Source: Candidatus Thiodiazotropha sp. (ex Epidulcina cf. delphinae) (GTDB taxonomy: Bacteria > Pseudomonadota > Gammaproteobacteria > Chromatiales > Chromatiaceae). From it: a stretch of DNA of 38,485 nt. The notes beneath the pieces are model-generated. The model saw only the letters and a list, made by a program, of their open reading frames with translations. It had not been told where the DNA came from and did not search any database. Position 1 is the stretch's first letter, and each line of letters opens with the position of its first letter. This document shows, one piece after another, positions 34,463 through 38,485 of this stretch. The stretch is taken from assembly GCA_025656455.1 (NCBI GenBank), contig JAHXHS010000050.1, positions 1 to 38,485 of the forward strand, given 5' to 3'. Made by a program: the position numbers and the translations under genes.

Positions 34463-36223
34463 ATGAAGAAGCAGATCGAGCAACTGGTATTGACGGCGCT
34501 GCAACGGCTCGCCGCGGATGGTGTCATCCCGCAACAAGCGATCCATACGCCGAAAATCGAGCGGACTCGAGACCCCAAGCATGGTGATTTCGCCACCAAT
34601 ACCGCCATGGTGCTGGCTAAGCCCGCCCGTAAGCCTCCCAGGGAGCTGGCCCAGGCCCTGCTCGACGCCCTGCCGGCATCCGATCTGCTGGAACGTTGCG
34701 ATATCGCCGGCCCGGGCTTCATCAACTTCACCCTGTCCGCCGCCGCCCACCACCGTCTGGTCCCCACCATCCTCGCCCAGGGCCACGACTATGGCCGCAG
34801 TGACCTGGGTAAGGGCAAGCGGGTACAGGTGGAATTCGTCTCCGCCAACCCCACCGGCCCGCTGCATGTCGGTCATGGACGGGGAGCGGCCTACGGTTCG
34901 GTCGTCGCTGACCTGCTGGAGGCAATCGGCTTCGATGTCCACCGGGAGTACTATGTCAACGATGCGGGCCGGCAGATGGACATCCTCGCCACCTCGGTCT
35001 GGCTGCGCTACCTGGAGCTGTGCGACGAAACCCTGACATTCCCCGCCAACGGCTATAAGGGCGACTATGTCTGGGATATCGCCGCCACCCTGCACCGGGA
35101 CCACAGGGAGGCCTACAAGCAGGCAGCCGAAGCCGTTTTCGACGGGATACCCGCCGACGAGCCTGACGGCGGCGATAAGGAAAACCATATCGACGCACTC
35201 ATCGATCGGAGCAAGCGGCTATTGGGCGATAACCGCTACCGGTTTGTCTTCGAACTGGGCCTGAACACCATTCTCGACGATATCCGCGACGATCTCTCCC
35301 TGTTCGGCGTCAATTATGATGAGTGGTATTCGGAGCGCAGCCTGACCGAAAGCGGTGCGGTCAATAAGGCCATTGAACGCCTGCGCGCAAGCAACCGGTT
35401 GTATGAAAAGGAGGGCGCCCTGTGGTTCCGCTCCACCGACTTTGGCGACGAAAAGGACCGGGTGGTGGTGCGCGACAATGGCCAGACCACCTATTTCGCC
35501 TCCGACATCGCCTACCACATGGACAAACTGGAGCGAGGCTTCGATCGCGTCATCGATGTCTGGGGCGCCGATCATCACGGCTATGTGCCACGGGTGAAGG
35601 CGGCCCTCCAGGCCCTGGGGGACGACCCCTCCAAACTGGATGTCCTGCTGGTGCAGTTCGCGATTCTCTACCGGGGCGGAGAAAAGGTACAGATGTCCAC
35701 CCGCTCCGGCCAATTCGTCACCTTGCGGGAGTTACGCAAAGAGGTCGGCGCGGATGCCGCCCGTTTCTTCTATGTGATGCGCAAATGCGAACAGCACATG
35801 GATTTCGACCTCGACCTGGCCAAGTCGGAATCCAGCGATAACCCAGTCTACTATGTACAATACGCCCATGCTCGCATCTGCAGCGTCTTCCAGCAGGCGG
35901 CAGAGCAGCAGATTCGTTTCGAAAGCGAGCCGAACGCGGTCGACTATGGTCGACTGAGCGAACCCCATGAGCAGTCCCTGCTCACCAGTCTTGCAAAATA
36001 CCCGGAAATCATCGAATCGGCGGCGCTCAACGAGGAGCCCCACCAGCTCACCCACTACCTGCGTGAACTGGCCAACGACTTCCACACCTATTACAACGCC
36101 CACAAGTTTCTCATCGACGATACGCGGCTGCGTGACGCTCGACTCCATCTGATCCTGGCCACCCGTCAGGTGGTGCGCAACGGCCTCAATCTGCTGGGCG
36201 TCACCGCGCCCGAGAAGATGTAG
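34463..36223 (+). CDS. argS: Arginyl-tRNA synthetase
   Basis: Class I synthetase charging tRNA-Arg. 586 residues, standard length. The Arg-specific N-terminal domain (about 1-110) includes KHGDFATNTAMVLAK. The HIGH motif reads HVGH (135-138) in SANPTGPLHVGHGRG. The C-terminal anticodon domain contains YYVQYAHARICSVF and the end RNGLNLLGVTAPEKM. The SPOR-protein gene follows 3 bp after the stop, a common pairing. Confidence 0.98.
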   Translation: MKKQIEQLVLTALQRLAADGVIPQQAIHTPKIERTRDPKHGDFATNTAMVLAKPARKPPRELAQALLDALPASDLLERCDIAGPGFINFTLSAAAHHRLVPTILAQGHDYGRSDLGKGKRVQVEFVSANPTGPLHVGHGRGAAYGSVVADLLEAIGFDVHREYYVNDAGRQMDILATSVWLRYLELCDETLTFPANGYKGDYVWDIAATLHRDHREAYKQAAEAVFDGIPADEPDGGDKENHIDALIDRSKRLLGDNRYRFVFELGLNTILDDIRDDLSLFGVNYDEWYSERSLTESGAVNKAIERLRASNRLYEKEGALWFRSTDFGDEKDRVVVRDNGQTTYFASDIAYHMDKLERGFDRVIDVWGADHHGYVPRVKAALQALGDDPSKLDVLLVQFAILYRGGEKVQMSTRSGQFVTLRELRKEVGADAARFFYVMRKCEQHMDFDLDLAKSESSDNPVYYVQYAHARICSVFQQAAEQQIRFESEPNAVDYGRLSEPHEQSLLTSLAKYPEIIESAALNEEPHQLTHYLRELANDFHTYYNAHKFLIDDTRLRDARLHLILATRQVVRNGLNLLGVTAPEKM

Positions 36224-36226
36224 CCC

Positions 36227-36811
36227 ATGGCAGACTATAAGCATCGCGCCGGCAGCAGGAAGAAGAGACGCCAAGGCCAGGGCAGTTGCGGCGTCTACTT
36301 CTTCGGCGGCTTGCTGGCCGGCGCCTTCCTGGTGGGACTGGCGTGGCTGAACCTGGGAGCGGACCTCTCCAACGCCCGGGTGCCGGGAGTCGCCAAGCCG
36401 CAACCGAGACCCACCCACGGCGAGGACCCGTCCGCGCCGAAGCCGACCTTTGAGTTCTACACCATCCTCCCTGAGATGGAGGTGGTCATCCCGGACGAGG
36501 AGATCGTCACGCCGGAAGGGACAACAAGCGTCCCGACCCATGAAGCGCCGCCACCCGCCTCGCTGCAGGCGCAAGAGCGCTATATCCTTCAAATGGGCTC
36601 TTTTCGCAAATACCAGGACGCGGATCGCCTCAAGGCAAGACTCGCCCTGATCGGCATCGAGGCAGAGATCCAGAAGGTCAGCATCAACAACCGGGATACA
36701 TACCACCGGGTGCGGAGTGGACCCTACCATTCGCAAAGGCAATTGAGTGCCGCACGCCGGCGCGTCAAGGAAGACGGCATCACCAGCCTGGTGATCAAAC
36801 TCAAAAAGTAG
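36227..36811 (+). CDS. SPOR-domain membrane protein (FtsN-like)
   Basis: 194 residues. A short basic cytoplasmic tail, one membrane helix (YFFGGLLAGAFLVGLAWL, about 24-41), a proline-rich linker, and a C-terminal SPOR domain (about 115-194: YILQMGSFRKYQDADRLKARL, YHRVRSGPYHSQRQLSAAR). SPOR domains bind denuded peptidoglycan at division septa. FtsN is the best candidate because of the argS linkage, the short cytoplasmic tail and the single-pass layout, but FtsN is very variable so the name is not certain. Confidence 0.85.
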   Translation: MADYKHRAGSRKKRRQGQGSCGVYFFGGLLAGAFLVGLAWLNLGADLSNARVPGVAKPQPRPTHGEDPSAPKPTFEFYTILPEMEVVIPDEEIVTPEGTTSVPTHEAPPPASLQAQERYILQMGSFRKYQDADRLKARLALIGIEAEIQKVSINNRDTYHRVRSGPYHSQRQLSAARRRVKEDGITSLVIKLKK

Positions 36812-37211
36812 GACGAACACTCTCCCTATAACCAGAAATTCAAAGCGGCTCAAGTCGGCTGATGGTTTTACCCTCAGCCGGAACTGCCGTGTTTCCAGGA
36901 CAGGAAATCCTCTCTAAACCACCCTCTCAAGACTGAACGTGTCTCAGCTAATTTTGAGTGGACGTCTGTTTAGAAACCCGTAGGTCACGTTGCGCAGCTA
37001 CGTGACAATCCCATTGAGTCAGGTAGCCGCTCCGCGTCAACCTGACCTACGACTTTGCGTGCTTAGCGATATTTGCGAGAAAACAACTCTACCGAAATAT
37101 CAGAAAAGTCCTTGGCTGGGTGGGCGTGACTATGCGGCAACGGTGCGAGGTTGAAGATATGTTGAAAATTCTCTCGCCAAGCTCGCAAAGGGCGCCAAGT
37201 TAAGAAGGCGC
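36812..37211. other. Non-coding gap with short palindromes
   Basis: 400 bp without a recognisable gene. It holds a 7-bp stem CGGCTGA/TCAGCCG near 36857-36881 without a T-run, a compact inverted arrangement at about 36980-37050 (GTCACGT/ACGTGAC, TCAGG/CCTGA, outer GTAGGTCA/TGACCTAC), and a degenerate CGCAAAG repeat arm near 37170-37195. GC drops after this point. Confidence 0.4.
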
Positions 37212-37325
37212 ATGACAGACGATGTTACGGAAATGGCAGAAATGATCGAAACATCGGCGCAGAAAACGGTATTTGCAGTGTGGCGGAAGTTTTGTATAAT
37301 GTTTCATCCTCACATGGAAGAATGA
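37212..37325 (+). CDS. Possible very short ORF, unknown
   Basis: A 37-residue frame MTDDVTEMAEMIETSAQ... ending MEE. Its TGA overlaps the ATG of the next frame by 4 bp (ATGA at 37322-37325). It has no recognisable domain and no strong ribosome binding site. The chain of overlapping frames is the only support. Confidence 0.2.
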   Translation: MTDDVTEMAEMIETSAQKTVFAVWRKFCIMFHPHMEE

Positions 37326-37516
37326 TGATAACGGACATATCCCATTCAAATCAGCAGATATCGGCACCCCTAGCCAAACTGGACTATCTAATCGTTCCAG
37401 GCGCCTACTCATTCACACGGCTGCCATCGGTTTTGCCTGCGTTTCTCGCTCGGGGCGAGATCGGGCGCACCGTATTTGTAATGCCAAGTAATGAGCTTGT
37501 AAAAAGGCTATGGTGA
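37322..37516 (+). CDS. Possible small ORF, unknown
   Basis: 64 residues starting MMITDISHSN and ending SNELVKRLW. A longer version from a GTG at 37280 is open. I do not recognise it. The sequence is not repetitive and has no signal peptide. It could be a decayed gene fragment. It overlaps the first possible start of the lipoprotein gene. Confidence 0.3.
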   Translation: MMITDISHSNQQISAPLAKLDYLIVPGAYSFTRLPSVLPAFLARGEIGRTVFVMPSNELVKRLW

Positions 37517-37542
37517 ACGCAATGGAAAAGGATAAACGACAC

Positions 37543-38226
37543 ATGGCAATGCAAAATCGACTGCATCATTGCCTGTTTTGGCTGCTATTGTTTTCTTTCG
37601 CATTATTCAGTGTCGGTTGTTCCGATAGCCAGGCGAAAAAGTCAAAAAAGAAGAACTTCGTTCAGCAGGGTGATTATATCCGTTTTGAGCTGGGCGGCGA
37701 GAAGTTCAAAATTCAGAAGGGCTATTTCAAAGGTAGTGGTAATACCCCATGGGGTACACTCACGAATATGAAATTCTGGGCTTTACTCCCTGATTTTAAG
37801 GTCTACGACAAATTAACAAACCACTCAGATTTTTTTGATGTAAAAGGGTGGGGAAGTAAATTGCAATTTCAACTCAGACTAAAACGTATTCCTCATGTTT
37901 CTGTTCCAAAAATAGTTGAAGCAAATAAGAAAGCTGGTGGTGGCATGCAATTTTCAGGCAGACTTGGTAGTCCTGATGAGATGAAATACGATTTGGAAGC
38001 GTATTACGCAACTAAGTATGCACCAGATGACTACCTGTACAGACCTAATGGTGAATCAAGAATATACATATCGTGCAGAAGTAAAGTGATGAAGGTACCT
38101 TATCCCGGGTGTGATATGTTGTGGGATTACTCGGATGCTATCTATTTAGAAGCATCATTTAACAGAAAATATTTGCCTCAGTGGCAGACAATCCTTGAGA
38201 AGATACAAAAGCTGATTAAAGGATAG
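37543..38226 (+). CDS. Putative lipoprotein, unknown function
   Basis: 227 residues from the ATG at 37543, which has AAAAGGA about 10 nt upstream; starts at 37510 and 37522 are also open. The signal peptide (RLHHCLFWLLLFSFALFSVGC) ends in a lipobox-like FSVGC, Cys about residue 26. The lysine-rich linker KKSKKKN is followed by a body with many aromatic residues (KFWALLPDFKVYDKL, YYATKYAPDDYLYRP, PYPGCDMLWDYSDAIYLEASF). It is AT-richer than the housekeeping region. Envelope location is inferred. An IS-broken gene follows 20 bp downstream. Confidence 0.7.
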   Translation: MAMQNRLHHCLFWLLLFSFALFSVGCSDSQAKKSKKKNFVQQGDYIRFELGGEKFKIQKGYFKGSGNTPWGTLTNMKFWALLPDFKVYDKLTNHSDFFDVKGWGSKLQFQLRLKRIPHVSVPKIVEANKKAGGGMQFSGRLGSPDEMKYDLEAYYATKYAPDDYLYRPNGESRIYISCRSKVMKVPYPGCDMLWDYSDAIYLEASFNRKYLPQWQTILEKIQKLIKG

Positions 38227-38246
38227 AATGATAAGGAGAAATTAGT

Positions 38247-38395
38247 ATGGCGTTAAAAGTAAATGATACAATGCTGCGATTGGCTGAAGAAGCCAAAGAT
38301 GCGGGTAATATTGCTAGAGCTTGAGAATTATTGTCAATAGCAGGCGACCTTTATGCTGGGAGTGCTGGTGATATTATTGCAGAAATCCAAATCCT
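38247..38395 (+). pseudogene. IS-truncated gene downstream of the lipoprotein
   Basis: A well-placed AAGGAG precedes the ATG at 38247. The frame reads MALKVNDTMLRLAEEAK through NIARA, then an in-frame TGA (38322-38324), and continues as ELLSIAGDLYAGSAGDIIAE until the IS left end at 38396. So it carries a premature stop and has lost its 3' end to the insertion. I do not recognise the family. It probably formed an operon with the lipoprotein. Confidence 0.6.
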
Positions 38396-38485
38396 GGGAC
38401 TGTAAATTAGATTGTGTATCTGCTTATCATTAGTTCTTCAATGGGAGATAAGCAAGATGAACAAAAAAGAGTTAGAAGCCATTGC
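38396..38485 (+). mobile_element. IS256-type insertion sequence, left end (partial)
   Basis: Begins GGGACTGTAAATTAGATTGT and includes the transposase start. Its first 76 bp equal 616-691 in inverted orientation, which fixes the boundary. The element continues past the window. Confidence 0.8.
38457..38485 (+). CDS. IS256-type transposase, first codons only
   Basis: ATG AAC AAA AAA GAG TTA GAA GCC ATT: MNKKELEAI, the usual start of one IS256 transposase subgroup, with AGATAAGCAAG upstream. Only nine residues are visible, so this rests on the resemblance and on the upstream element end. Confidence 0.6.

Noticed and set aside
35732..36853. 373-codon minus-strand frame opposite argS and the SPOR gene
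   Set aside because: Antisense to two well-supported genes; no recognisable domain.
38247..38395. In-frame TGA as a selenocysteine codon
   Set aside because: No SECIS-like hairpin is evident after it, and the same gene is already cut by an IS, so decay is simpler.
616..38471. Composite transposon bounded by the inverted IS ends
   Set aside because: The block between them is mostly core housekeeping genes in conserved order, so it is not a mobile unit; the left copy is also interrupted.

Overview
The window looks like a chromosomal segment of a sulfur-oxidiser-type gammaproteobacterium (Chromatiales / Sedimenticola / Thiodiazotropha-like). This placement is inferred from gene order and protein style: petABC-sspA-sspB, asmA-mutY-yggX-tRNA-Phe, a short-form hisG with hisD and hisC, thiS-thiG-trmB, argS-SPOR and an AlgW/DegS-like protease. 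No rRNA or other species marker is present. Most of it is dense, fairly GC-rich housekeeping DNA. Two visibly AT-richer accessory stretches lie at the ends (about 1-5170 and 37200-38485).

Layout. (1) 1-723: 5' part of an IS256-family transposase whose element sits inside the left end of a second IS256-type element. (2) 724-4761: one large gene for a 1345-residue protein that joins an Mrr-like restriction nuclease domain, a long TPR-like region, a GreA/GreB C-terminal-like domain and a PIN ribonuclease domain. It is the strongest candidate for an unusual system, probably defence or conflict, and lies on the 3' side of a tRNA-Phe gene, a classic island position. (3) 5170-10210: tRNA-Phe, yggX, mutY, an AsmA gene, a DUF2007 gene, a surface-antigen-like gene, a small exported protein and tRNA-Gly(CCC). 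(4) 10286-17123: long-chain acyl-CoA synthetase; thiS, thiG, trmB, fetA and fetB; a small membrane protein, a macrodomain hydrolase and a DUF3301 protein. (5) 17214-21914: sspB, sspA, the cytochrome bc1 operon petABC and a NIF3-family gene. (6) 22257-29473: DegS/AlgW protease, a class III cyclase fused to PilZ, murA, and hisG-hisD-hisC. (7) 29499-36811: fructosamine kinase family, priA, an outer-membrane barrel, argS and a SPOR protein. (8) 37200-38485: small unknown ORFs, a lipoprotein, a gene broken by an IS, and the start of another IS256-type transposase.

The intergenic gaps carry many small palindromic mobile elements. A 265-bp element occurs twice in opposite orientation, both copies flanked by TA. 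A 318-bp element with about 34-bp terminal inverted repeats sits at the start codon of the macrodomain gene, and two short sites look like its remnants. A 291-bp TA-flanked element lies before the protease gene, and an inverted-repeat element lies between thiG and trmB. TA flanks suggest mobilisation by an IS630/Tc1-type transposase, but none is encoded here. The first 76 bp of one IS256-type element occur at both window ends in inverted orientation.

Functional themes are the respiratory bc1 complex with its usual sspAB neighbours, histidine, thiamine and peptidoglycan precursor synthesis, DNA repair and restart (mutY, priA), envelope stress, and signalling that may join cAMP to c-di-GMP.
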